Positions 55,641 to 64,000 of a DNA stretch of 64,000 nt are shown here, in pieces. This DNA is from Eudoraea chungangensis. GTDB lineage: Bacteria > Bacteroidota > Bacteroidia > Flavobacteriales > Flavobacteriaceae. The DNA lies in contig NZ_JARDUB010000002.1 of assembly GCF_029360665.1 (NCBI RefSeq), forward strand, positions 248,001 through 312,000, in the 5' to 3' direction. The notes below the pieces were generated by a model. It was not told where the DNA came from. It was given only the letters and a program-made list of their open reading frames with translations, and made no database searches. A program made the translations under genes and the position numbers. The stretch's first letter is position 1. Every line of letters begins with the position of its first letter.

Positions 55641-56522
55641 ATGAAGGCATTTATATTTCCCGGTCAGGGAGCCCAATTCATTGGAATGGGATTAGATCTT
55701 TATGACAATTACCCAGGGGCTAAAAAACTATTTTTAAGAGCAAATGAGATTTTAGGCTTTTCCATTACGGATACCATGTTCAAAGGTACCCCAGAAGATT
55801 TAAAAGAAACAAAAGTTACCCAACCTGCAATATTTCTACATTCGGTTATTCTATATGAAATGATGGGAAATAAGATAAAGCCAGATATGGTTGCGGGACA
55901 TTCATTAGGGGAGTTTTCTGCCTTGGTTGCCAATGGTGCCTTAGGTTTTGAAGATGGTCTGAAGCTCGTATCTAAAAGAGCTCTGGCTATGCAAAAGGCA
56001 TGTGAGCTGGTACCGAGTACTATGGCAGCAGTATTAGGTCTTGCGGATGAAGTTGTAGAAGATGTTTGTAAATCCATAGACGGAATAGTAGTGCCAGCCA
56101 ATTACAACTGCCCTGGGCAATTAGTGATTTCCGGCGAAGTAGATGCAATCCATAAAGCCTGTGACGCTATGAAAGAAGCAGGTGCCAGAAGAGCCTTAGT
56201 TTTACCCGTTGGAGGGGCATTTCATTCGCCATTAATGGAACCAGCAAGGGAAGAACTAGCAGCAGCCATAGAGCAAACAGCCTTTAGTAAACCGCATTGC
56301 CCAATTTACCAAAATGTTACTACAACGGCAGTTTCTAATCCATCCGAAATTAAAAATAACCTCATTGCCCAGCTTACCGCTCCGGTTAAATGGACACAAA
56401 GTGTTCAGCAAATGGTGGTAGATGGTGGTAGTAGTTTTACCGAGGTTGGTCCCGGAAAAGTTTTACAAGGTTTGGTAAGAAAAATATCGCCTGGAGCGGA
56501 AACGAACTCCGCATCGCTTTAA
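55641..56522 (+). CDS. fabD: Malonyl CoA-acyl carrier protein transacylase
   Basis: Transfers malonyl from CoA to ACP for fatty acid chain extension. 293 aa, family length. G-Q-G-A-Q-F near the start, nucleophile Ser88 in G-H-S-L-G-E, and catalytic His195 in A-F-H-S-P-L-M. The other fatty acid synthesis genes are not nearby. It follows the carbonic anhydrase gene by 47 bases and may be co-transcribed or use the box at 55612. Confidence 0.96.
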   Translation: MKAFIFPGQGAQFIGMGLDLYDNYPGAKKLFLRANEILGFSITDTMFKGTPEDLKETKVTQPAIFLHSVILYEMMGNKIKPDMVAGHSLGEFSALVANGALGFEDGLKLVSKRALAMQKACELVPSTMAAVLGLADEVVEDVCKSIDGIVVPANYNCPGQLVISGEVDAIHKACDAMKEAGARRALVLPVGGAFHSPLMEPAREELAAAIEQTAFSKPHCPIYQNVTTTAVSNPSEIKNNLIAQLTAPVKWTQSVQQMVVDGGSSFTEVGPGKVLQGLVRKISPGAETNSASL

Positions 56523-56681
56523 GCTGTAAAAAGTTGTGATTTCTGGTATTTCATCCGAAAAACCAATATTTAAGCCATTTTATTAGTCCGCAGAGGAGTT
56601 TTTTCTTAATATTGATTCCCAATTTTACCGAACAGTCCGATTAACGCTATGGTTTGAATTTTATAGATTCGATATTTTCTT

Positions 56682-59600
56682 ATGAGAGCAATCCAACAAG
56701 AAATTAAAACCATTAGTAGCCCCCAAAAAATAGCGCATAAAGTCCTTAGCTTTTTGCTTTTTTTTATGCTATTCTCCTTTACAGGATTTTCCCAAAACGG
56801 AAGCATTAGCATTACTGGGCTAGAAGAGCAGGGGGAAACACTTACCTCTGTTATCATTGATCCAGATGGTGTTTCTGGGCCTGTTACCTATGTTTGGCAA
56901 CGTACGAACTTCCTAGGATTTTTTACCATCAATATAGCCGGCGCCAATTCATTTCAGTATACCTTACAGGCCGCAGATGTAGGTAGGCGTGTGCGAGTTA
57001 CCGCGGCCTATGTTGATGATTTGGGCGGAAATGAGTCTTTAGTATCGGCAGGCACAGGAACAATTCTTCCATTTAATACCCCCGGTACTGTTTCCATAGC
57101 CGGCCAGGCACTTCAAGGGGAGCAATTAATTGCGACGGTTAATGATGCTGACGGTATTAGTTCTCCTATTACTTATCAATGGCAAAGAAGTCCAGATGGT
57201 TCAAATGGATGGACTACCGTTGCCGGGCAAACCAATGCTTTTTACAATCTAAGCTTTCCGGATGTGGGAAACTTTATTCGTGTTGTTGTAAATTATACGG
57301 ACGACAGACCCAATCCGGAAACGGCTACCTCCAATACTATTGGCCCTATTATTAGTTCAAATACGGTAGGAACCATAAGCTTTACAGGTTTAGAGATTCG
57401 AAGGGAAGTACTCTCTTCCAATATAACAGATCCCGATGGGGTGCCAGGTTCTGTGGCATACCAATGGGAAAGAAGTCCAAACGGAAGTACAGGTTGGTCT
57501 AATATTGGGGGGGCTAATTCAGAGGACTATACCCTGGTACAGGCCGATGTAGGAAATTTTGTAAGAGTTGGGGCGATCTATACAGATAATGATGGTAATC
57601 CCGAAAATATTGTCTCCAGTGCATCCGCAGAAATAGAACAGGCCTGTGATGCCGGAACTACTGCGCCAACCTTGGATCCAGGACGGATTACAGACTTTTG
57701 TGATACGATTAACCAGGATTTAGATGCTTATGTTACTAGTACAGCGCCGTCCGGAGCAGTACTTACCTGGAGTACCAATGATGATCCTTTACAAACAGGA
57801 GATCACCTTGGAAGCAGTATTGTAACATCAGAAGGGGACTATTATGGTTTTTATTACGACGCTGCCAATGGCTGTGCAAGCCCAGAAGTGGAGATAGAAA
57901 TTGAATTAGATTTTAGTCCTAATCCGGGTATAACAACCAACGCTACGGCCTGTAGTGATGAAGATTTTGGGGAGTCTCGGGTATTTTTAGAGGATCAAAT
58001 AGCTGGAGAAGATGATGGAGACTGGGAGTGGACCAGTGGTCCGGAAGAGATTGAACCGCAAGGAGGTCGGGACCGGGTAGATTTTGATGGTGCTGCAAAT
58101 GGCACTTATATTTATACCTATACAACGGATACAGCGGATGGTGCTTGTGAGGATCAATCTGTAACCGTAGAGATTACCGTAGTACCATGTTGTGACGCCG
58201 GAGATTTAGCACCTCAAATAGACACCAATATTCCCGATGCATTTTGTGATGCCATTGATTCTGGCATAAGCTTAGATGATTATACAGATGGCAATACAGC
58301 CCCAGTAGGAACCATATTGATTTGGAGCAGAAATCCCGATCCTTTAGAGGTAAGTGGTCACTTAAATCAGGCTGAAAAAGACAATCCATCGGCAGGGACT
58401 TATTATACATTCTATTATGATGCTGCGAATTTATGCGCTAGTCCAACCAATACAGTTACCCTGACCGTAAACTTTACCCCGCTTATAACACTAACTGGAG
58501 GGGATATAATCTGTGGACCAGGACAGGCTACACTGACAGTTGAAGGAGAAATTCCGAATAGCGTTCAGACACCTAACTTTAATTGGTACGATTCGGCATC
58601 GAGTTCCGATGTGCTTTCTACATCCTCGACCTTTAATCCAGATGTTACAGACACTCGATCTTTTTGGGTTGAAGCAACAGCAAATGGGTGTACCTCTCCG
58701 AGGTCTCAGGTACAGGTAGTGGTAAACATAGAACCAAATCCGGGGATAACAACCAATGGTTCGGCTTGTAGCGATCCTATTGAAGGCCCTACGACAGCTG
58801 ATCTTGATGATTTTATATCGGGGCAGGATCCAGGTGCCTGGACCATAAGTAATGATCCTTCCGGAGGAGGCGCAGTAATAGGGAGTGATAATATCGTGAA
58901 CTTTGAAGGTCTGCCGGATGGAAATTATATTTTTAGTTATACCACCAACAATGCCGTGGCCCCTTGTACAGATCTTTCCTCAGAAGTAATCATCTTTGTA
59001 ACGGATTGCAGAATAGATACAGACAATGACGGACTAACCAATGGACAAGAAGCTATAATTGGTACAGATCCCACAAATCCAGATACAGATGGGGACTCTT
59101 TTTTGGATGGTGAAGAAGTGGATAATGGTACGGATCCCTTAGACGCATGTGATCCCAATTTAACGCCCGACTGTAATCCAGATCCTATTGATTTGGAGAT
59201 TCTTAAAACGGTAGATCCCGTCTCAGCGGCAACCGGAGAACAAATTACCTTTACCTTAACCGTCAACAACCTTTTGGAACGAAGAATTTTAGATATTGAA
59301 GTAGGAGATTTTATTCAAAGCGGATTTGAGTTTGTTTCTTCTATAACCAATTTAGGGGTTTATGACCCAGACACGGGCATTTGGACTATTGAAGAAATGC
59401 AAGGCACAGATACTGCCGTGTTAAATATTGATGTAATTATATTAGAAGAAGGAGATTATTCCAATACAGCAGAACTGTTAAGCTCTTTTCCAATAGATAA
59501 TAATAGCAGCAACGATTCGGCTACCGTGACCGTAGAAGTGGATGTACCCGAGGGGGTAGATATTGCAATTGAGAAATCTGTGATAAGTGCAAGACCCCTG

Positions 59601-60209
59601 GCTGGAGATGAGGTTGTTTTTACCATATTGGCAACTAATCAGTCTCTGGAAAGTATTATGTCGAATATTGTAATAGAAGACAATTTATTAAATGGTGTCT
59701 TTGAATATCTGAGTCATATTGCCAGTACTGGAGACTATAATGATGCTACAGGAGAATGGACCATACCCACCTTAGCCTTAGGTGCGCAGGCCAGTCTGGA
59801 GATTACAGCGAGGGTGCCGTTGGTGGCAGGGACTTATACTAATACAACAAGGCTTATTAGTTCTTCCCCAATTGACGGGAATCCGGATAATAATGAAGCA
59901 TCGGCAGAGGTGCTGGTTAATGAGAGAAGTACAGAAGAGTGCGGGTTTATTTTTAATCAGTTTTCACCCAATGGGGATGGCACGAATGACTTGCTTAAAA
60001 TTAATTGTCTTGCAGACTACCCAGATAATTTTATACAAATCTATAATAGGTATGGAAATTTAATTCATGAGGCCAGGAGAATGGTAGACGGCGATACCTG
60101 GGATGGCACTAGAAATAATGAAGCGGTCCCCGACGGCACTTACTTCTATGTATTAGACTTGGGTGATGGTTCTGCAATAAGAAAAGGCTGGATTCAAATA
60201 ATAAGATAA
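56682..60209 (+). CDS. Secreted multidomain surface protein with T9SS type B sorting domain
   Basis: Large (1175 aa) exported protein. Signal region about 1-45 (L-L-F-F-M-L-F-S-F-T-G-F-S-Q). Three Ig-like repeats (about 47-320) share Y-x-W-(Q/E)-R and D-V-G-(N/R)-(F/R)-(I/V)-R-V. Two cysteine-rich units follow (about 322-503 and 504-776), each with C-D-A-G at its start and Y-Y-x-F-Y-Y-D-A-A-N. Then a calcium-binding thrombospondin type 3-like stretch (D-T-D-N-D-G-L-T-N-G, about 777-830), two DUF11-like beta domains (to ~1080), and a type B C-terminal sorting domain from 1086 (F-S-P-N-G-D-G-T-N-D, I-Y-N-R-Y-G-N, D-G-T-Y-F-Y-V). It is probably a cell-surface or adhesive protein, secreted through SprA. 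First gene of a three-gene cluster. Confidence 0.9.
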   Translation: MRAIQQEIKTISSPQKIAHKVLSFLLFFMLFSFTGFSQNGSISITGLEEQGETLTSVIIDPDGVSGPVTYVWQRTNFLGFFTINIAGANSFQYTLQAADVGRRVRVTAAYVDDLGGNESLVSAGTGTILPFNTPGTVSIAGQALQGEQLIATVNDADGISSPITYQWQRSPDGSNGWTTVAGQTNAFYNLSFPDVGNFIRVVVNYTDDRPNPETATSNTIGPIISSNTVGTISFTGLEIRREVLSSNITDPDGVPGSVAYQWERSPNGSTGWSNIGGANSEDYTLVQADVGNFVRVGAIYTDNDGNPENIVSSASAEIEQACDAGTTAPTLDPGRITDFCDTINQDLDAYVTSTAPSGAVLTWSTNDDPLQTGDHLGSSIVTSEGDYYGFYYDAANGCASPEVEIEIELDFSPNPGITTNATACSDEDFGESRVFLEDQIAGEDDGDWEWTSGPEEIEPQGGRDRVDFDGAANGTYIYTYTTDTADGACEDQSVTVEITVVPCCDAGDLAPQIDTNIPDAFCDAIDSGISLDDYTDGNTAPVGTILIWSRNPDPLEVSGHLNQAEKDNPSAGTYYTFYYDAANLCASPTNTVTLTVNFTPLITLTGGDIICGPGQATLTVEGEIPNSVQTPNFNWYDSASSSDVLSTSSTFNPDVTDTRSFWVEATANGCTSPRSQVQVVVNIEPNPGITTNGSACSDPIEGPTTADLDDFISGQDPGAWTISNDPSGGGAVIGSDNIVNFEGLPDGNYIFSYTTNNAVAPCTDLSSEVIIFVTDCRIDTDNDGLTNGQEAIIGTDPTNPDTDGDSFLDGEEVDNGTDPLDACDPNLTPDCNPDPIDLEILKTVDPVSAATGEQITFTLTVNNLLERRILDIEVGDFIQSGFEFVSSITNLGVYDPDTGIWTIEEMQGTDTAVLNIDVIILEEGDYSNTAELLSSFPIDNNSSNDSATVTVEVDVPEGVDIAIEKSVISARPLAGDEVVFTILATNQSLESIMSNIVIEDNLLNGVFEYLSHIASTGDYNDATGEWTIPTLALGAQASLEITARVPLVAGTYTNTTRLISSSPIDGNPDNNEASAEVLVNERSTEECGFIFNQFSPNGDGTNDLLKINCLADYPDNFIQIYNRYGNLIHEARRMVDGDTWDGTRNNEAVPDGTYFYVLDLGDGSAIRKGWIQIIR

Positions 60210-60217
60210 TAACGATA

Positions 60218-61204
60218 ATGACTTGTACATCAAGTAAATCAAAATCTCTAAGAGCCTTAACTTTTTTGGGCGTAGTTCTGTTTTGTTTTCATTGGAGTTT
60301 TTCTCAAAGAGAACCTCAGTATACGCAGTATATGTATAATATTGGGAGCTTTAATCCGGCTTATGTTGGTACCGTAGAGTCTATGGATATTTCTGCACTC
60401 TACCGAGCACAGTGGATAGATATAGATGGAGCACCACGGACTATTCGTGTCGGAACAAATATTCCTTTTGCCAATAAACGCAATGGAATGGGTTTTAACG
60501 TGGTTAACGATCAGTTAGGGCCAACAACAAGTACGTATGTGGATATTTCCTATTCTTACCAATTAAATATCTCGGAGAATACCAGACTTTCCTTTGGGAT
60601 TGATGCCGGTGGTTCGTTTCTAAATGTGGACTTTTCTAAGGGAGATTTTGAGAATCCCGGGGAGCCAATTTTAGATAGAGGGACTATCAATGAATTCTAT
60701 CCTATAATAGGTGCTGGACTTTTCTTATACGCCGACAATTGGTATCTTGGTGCCTCTGCACCAAATTTTTTAACCGATGGAATTTACAATGACGAGGTAG
60801 CCGCTATTGTTGATGATAAGCTGCAGTTTAATCTTATTGGTGGATATGTGTTTGATTTGTCAAGTAACCTTAAATTTAAACCTGCAGTATTGGTGAATTT
60901 AATTTCCGGAGCACCTGCAACAATTAACGGTTCTGCAAACTTCTTAATAAGTGATGTGTTTACCGTTGGTGCCTCCTATCGTGTAGACAATGCAGTAAGT
61001 GGCTTGGTAGGGTTTCAAATTTCCAATGGACTATTTGCCGGGTATTCCTATGATTATAATACCAATCCTTTAGGGGATTATAATAATGGTTCGCATGAAG
61101 TTATTCTGAAGTTCTATATAGGTAGGGGAAGTGGCCAAAATGGAAATAAAAATGATAATTTAAAAGGTAAGCCCAAGCAAATAGATTCCCCCAGGTTTTT
61201 CTAA
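60218..61204 (+). CDS. PorP/SprF family T9SS membrane protein, partner of the upstream cargo
   Basis: Outer membrane barrel of 328 aa. Signal segment (L-T-F-L-G-V-V-L-F-C-F-H-W-S-F-S-Q), then P-Q-Y-T-Q-Y-M-Y-N and F-N-P-A-Y-V-G-T, the PorP/SprF hallmark. It starts 8 bases after the cargo gene and 11 before the OmpA-like gene, a layout seen for sprB-sprF in relatives, where the barrel protein is needed for export of its neighbour. Confidence 0.93.
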   Translation: MTCTSSKSKSLRALTFLGVVLFCFHWSFSQREPQYTQYMYNIGSFNPAYVGTVESMDISALYRAQWIDIDGAPRTIRVGTNIPFANKRNGMGFNVVNDQLGPTTSTYVDISYSYQLNISENTRLSFGIDAGGSFLNVDFSKGDFENPGEPILDRGTINEFYPIIGAGLFLYADNWYLGASAPNFLTDGIYNDEVAAIVDDKLQFNLIGGYVFDLSSNLKFKPAVLVNLISGAPATINGSANFLISDVFTVGASYRVDNAVSGLVGFQISNGLFAGYSYDYNTNPLGDYNNGSHEVILKFYIGRGSGQNGNKNDNLKGKPKQIDSPRFF

Positions 61205-61215
61205 TTCTAGTTAAA

Positions 61216-63150
61216 ATGAAGTATCGATCTTTATTATTTTTAATCGTTTTATGCGCTCAGACTATTCTTTTGGCGCAAGAGAATTGGTCTAAAGGGGATA
61301 AATACTTTTTTGAATATAACTATATCAGTGCTATTTCGGAATACAATAAAGAAAACATAAAAGAACCTTTAAGCAGGCAAAAGAGGTTAAATTTAGCTAC
61401 TTCTTATTTGCACGTAGAAAAGTATAAAAGTGCTACGGATACTTATTTAGCATTGTATAAAGAGAACGATTCCATTTCGCCTTTTCACTTTAACAATATG
61501 CTGAACGCCATGTCTAGGACCTCCGGACAAGATAGGGTGCGTGCATTTCTTTCTACCAAATCGGATGTTCTGTCTCCAGAATTATTAGAAAATGCTGAAT
61601 TTAATTATGAATTACAAAGTTCCGCAAGTGCTGGGGATCTTAACTATGAGATTTTTAATATCAATTCTAATGGTAGTTCGGCAGATTTTTCTCCATCCTT
61701 TTACAAGGATGACAGATTACTGTTTACAAGCTCTAGGCGTATAGACCCTAATAAGAAGAGAGGAAAGGCGAATGAAGAGTATTTGAATATTTTTGTGTCA
61801 AGAATTGGCAGTGATTATCAGATTCTTAATCCCAATCCTTTTACTAAAATTCCTAGTTCCGAATACCACCAGGCTACGCCGTATTATTCGGAACAAATGA
61901 ATACGGTTTTCTTTGTTACCTCAAACGCAGAAGAAGGAGCTTTGGCCTTTGATGAAAATGGCAAGAATAGCTTGGCCATTATGAAAACTGCCTCTAACGG
62001 GGATTCGCAATTTATTCTTAGAGACCTAAGCACTTCTTTTTATTACCCGCATTACGACGCGTCGAATGCCAGACTGTATTTTGCTGCAAATTTCCCCTCG
62101 GGCTATGGCGGAACAGACCTTTATTACGTAAATACTAATGAAGGAAAGATAATGTCGGCTCCTATAAATTTAGGGCCTCGGATTAATACCCCAGGTAATG
62201 AAGTTTCTCCGTTCGTATATGAAAATAGCTTTTACTTCGCTTCCGATGTCTTTTATGGTTTGGGAGGAATGGATATATATAAGTCTGAAGTACAGGTAGA
62301 TGGATCTTTTAGTACGCCAATTAATCTAGGCAAAGGTTTAAATTCTGAAAAGGACGATTTTGGATTTATAATGAAAGATAATTTAACGGCAGGGAAAGGA
62401 ATGGTAGGATATTTCTCTTCCGATAGAATAGAAGGAAAAGGTGGGGACGATATATATGGCTTTTTGGTAGATGAAAAACCGGGAATAAAAACTTTGGTGG
62501 TTTCTGGATCTATTACCAACACTACCTCTAAAGCAGTCATAGATAAAGCTTTGGTTAAGCTCATAGATCTCAATGATGAAGTCTTAAAAGAAGCTTATAC
62601 TAAAGAGGATGGAACTTATAGACTAGAAATTCCATGGCGAGATTCGATTTATGTAGAGATTTCCAAAGAACGATATGCCCCGATAAAAGAACTATATGCT
62701 TCTGGAAAGGCAGAGGGTAGCGCTTGGAATAAGGGAATTCTGTTGATTGATGATTTAGTTGAAGAGCGTGAGGATCAGACGGTCTTAAAAATGGAACCTT
62801 TTTATTTTGGCAAAGGAAAGTATCAGATTACTCCAGAAATAGCCACCGAGTTAAATAAGGCCATTAATGCTATTACGAGTTTTCCTGACATTCAATTGAG
62901 AATAGAATCGCATACTGATAGCCGGGGTGGAGGAGCAACCAATTTTAGGTTGTCACAGAGACGGGCTGAGGCTATTAGAGATTATTTGCTAGACCATGGG
63001 GTCTCCTCCTCAAACATCCTTTATACCGTAGGTTATGGGGAAGATAAAATACTTAATAACTGCACCAATGGGGTATTTTGCCTGGAACAATTTCACAACA
63101 AGAACGAGAGACAATTATTGGTTGTTTTAAACTACGAGTTGCTGTTTTAA
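61216..63150 (+). CDS. OmpA family protein with PD40 and carboxypeptidase-regulatory-like domains
   Basis: Outer membrane or periplasmic protein of 644 aa. Signal peptide (L-L-F-L-I-V-L-C-A-Q-T-I-L-L-A-Q), short helical TPR-like region (about 20-120), PD40 beta-propeller repeats (F-S-P-S-F-Y-K-D-D-R-L-L-F-T-S-S, and later P-F-V-Y-E-N-S-F-Y-F-A-S-D), a CarboxypepD_reg-like domain (about 420-490) and a C-terminal OmpA peptidoglycan-binding domain (H-T-D-S-R-G, L-S-Q-R-R-A-E-A-I). It resembles PorE/P60-type T9SS accessory proteins and may anchor the barrel or cargo to the cell wall. Confidence 0.9.
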   Translation: MKYRSLLFLIVLCAQTILLAQENWSKGDKYFFEYNYISAISEYNKENIKEPLSRQKRLNLATSYLHVEKYKSATDTYLALYKENDSISPFHFNNMLNAMSRTSGQDRVRAFLSTKSDVLSPELLENAEFNYELQSSASAGDLNYEIFNINSNGSSADFSPSFYKDDRLLFTSSRRIDPNKKRGKANEEYLNIFVSRIGSDYQILNPNPFTKIPSSEYHQATPYYSEQMNTVFFVTSNAEEGALAFDENGKNSLAIMKTASNGDSQFILRDLSTSFYYPHYDASNARLYFAANFPSGYGGTDLYYVNTNEGKIMSAPINLGPRINTPGNEVSPFVYENSFYFASDVFYGLGGMDIYKSEVQVDGSFSTPINLGKGLNSEKDDFGFIMKDNLTAGKGMVGYFSSDRIEGKGGDDIYGFLVDEKPGIKTLVVSGSITNTTSKAVIDKALVKLIDLNDEVLKEAYTKEDGTYRLEIPWRDSIYVEISKERYAPIKELYASGKAEGSAWNKGILLIDDLVEEREDQTVLKMEPFYFGKGKYQITPEIATELNKAINAITSFPDIQLRIESHTDSRGGGATNFRLSQRRAEAIRDYLLDHGVSSSNILYTVGYGEDKILNNCTNGVFCLEQFHNKNERQLLVVLNYELLF

Positions 63151-63292
63151 ATAATTTTGAATTTTTGTCTATTACTTAAATACTTGGATTTCTTCCAAAA
63201 GAGACTTTCGTTTGTGAAAAACTATAAAAACTTTCCTCCTCTTTCTTTTTAGTATTCAGTATTAGTTATATTTAGAAAAATTAATTCTTAGA

Positions 63293-63553
63293 ATGAAGTC
63301 AGTATCTAATGCGAAAAAATATTGGAAAATGAACCTTCGCTACGTGACGGTTCTATTGTCTATTTGGTTCCTTGTTTCTTATGTTTTCGGAATATTGCTA
63401 AAAGAAGAGCTCGATGCTTTTCATCTCGGTGGTTTTAAACTGGGTTTTTGGTTTGCTCAGCAAGGATCTATCTATGTTTTCGTAGTTCTCATTTTTATCT
63501 ACGTTCGTCTCATGAATAGCCTGGACAAAAAGTTTGGATTTGATAAGAATTAA
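63293..63553 (+). CDS. DUF4212 small subunit of a sodium:solute symporter
   Basis: Small (86 aa) membrane protein with two helices (about 16-36 and 52-73) and the DUF4212 pattern (K-Y-W-K-M-N-L-R, W-F-L-V-S-Y-V-F-G, F-W-F-A-Q-Q-G-S). It forms the small partner of the adjacent symporter, here 23 bases downstream. Confidence 0.92.
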   Translation: MKSVSNAKKYWKMNLRYVTVLLSIWFLVSYVFGILLKEELDAFHLGGFKLGFWFAQQGSIYVFVVLIFIYVRLMNSLDKKFGFDKN

Positions 63554-63576
63554 AATCACCTAAGACCTGCTAAATT

Positions 63577-64000
63577 ATGGATGTTCAATCATGGACACTT
63601 GCTCTTGTAATACTTACATTTTCTATTTATATAGGAATAGCTATCTGGTCTAGGGCCGGATCTACAAAAGAATTTTATGTAGCCGGGGGTGGTGTGCCTG
63701 CCTTGGCAAATGGACTCGCTACAGCCGCAGATTGGATGTCTGCTGCTTCTTTTTTAGGGATGGCGGGTCTTATATCTTATACCGGATATGACGGTTCGGT
63801 TTACCTTATGGGATGGACCGGTGGTTATGTCTTATTAGCACTTTTATTAGCACCCTATTTAAGAAAATTTGGCCAATTTACCGTGCCAGATTTTATTGGA
63901 GATAGATATTACTCTAATGTTGCTAGAACGGTGGCTGTTATTTGTGCTTTATTAGTGTCTTTTACCTATGTGGCCGGCCAAATGAGAGGTGTGGGCCTGG
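63577..64000 (+). CDS. Sodium:solute symporter, acetate/VC_2705 type, 3'-truncated by window edge
   Basis: First 141 codons of an SSS-family transporter; the frame is open at the window end. M-D-V-Q-S-W-T-L at the start, then F-Y-V-A-G-G-G-V-P and [13 protein letters not shown], typical of the cation/acetate (ActP-like) and VC_2705 subgroup that pairs with DUF4212. Probably takes up acetate or a related short organic acid with sodium. Confidence 0.9.
   Translation, partial: MDVQSWTLALVILTFSIYIGIAIWSRAGSTKEFYVAGGGVPALANGLATAADWMSAASFLGMAGLISYTGYDGSVYLMGWTGGYVLLALLLAPYLRKFGQFTVPDFIGDRYYSNVARTVAVICALLVSFTYVAGQMRGVGL

Overview
The window is a contiguous piece of a chromosome from a Bacteroidota bacterium, almost certainly a marine-type member of the Flavobacteriaceae. 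The evidence is the AT-rich DNA, start sites with little Shine-Dalgarno signal, promoters of the TTG-N17-20-TAnnTTTG type, a full-length SprA, PorP/SprF-like proteins, a T9SS type B C-terminal domain, and an alternative complex III (ACIII) cluster next to an aa3 oxidase. I cannot fix the genus. No rRNA, tRNA, CRISPR, insertion sequence, prophage or clear horizontally acquired island was seen. This is mainly core genome at high coding density, and no non-coding gap exceeds about 240 bases.

Layout. 1-2558: 3' part of infB, cut by the window edge. 2609-2980: small secreted SPOR-domain gene on the minus strand. 3216-14887: one long plus-strand respiratory operon, actA-actB-actC-actD-actE-actF-coxB-coxA, closed by a strong terminator. 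15011-19767: DUF2807 protein, pckA (minus), ruvB, queG. 19913-24290: an MFS sugar-type transporter, a malic enzyme/phosphotransacetylase fusion, ruvA. 24296-31447: sprA, the giant T9SS outer-membrane translocon. 31538-33073: gcvH, a VanZ-like protein, a TonB-type energy transducer. 33326-38515: second half of the cytochrome oxidase set (ctaB, two subunit III-like proteins, subunit IV) followed by what looks like an oxidase assembly cassette (Sco-like protein without cysteines, SCO, DUF420, a small CxxC membrane protein).

38621-48130: an efflux operon with four MacB/FtsX-type permeases, two HlyD-type adaptors, one ATPase and one TolC-like protein. It reads as a duplicated permease-permease-adaptor module sharing one ATPase. 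48202-53791: tsaB (plus), then a minus-strand series: unknown secreted protein, MscS channel, DUF255 thioredoxin-domain protein, dodecin, NifU-type Fe-S protein. 53913-56522: orphan PorP/SprF-like protein, gamma-carbonic anhydrase, fabD. 56682-63150: a T9SS surface cluster made of a 1175-aa multidomain protein with a type B sorting domain, a PorP/SprF partner and an OmpA/PD40 protein. 63293-64000: DUF4212 small subunit and the start of a sodium:solute symporter.

How the genes work together. ACIII (quinol:cytochrome c oxidoreductase) and the aa3 oxidase form a respiratory chain that probably works as a supercomplex. ctaB, SCO and their neighbours supply heme O/A precursor and copper. SprA and the PorP/SprF proteins belong to the T9SS secretion and gliding apparatus. 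The large CTD protein is probably exported by that machine with its adjacent partner. I found no clearly undescribed defence or mobile system. The most unusual things are domain additions to conserved respiratory proteins (helix-hairpin-helix tail on ActC, histidine-rich N-termini on ActF and CoxA, extra membrane helices on CoxB, a large insertion in CoxC), the one-ATPase/four-permease exporter, and the compact secreted-protein cluster.
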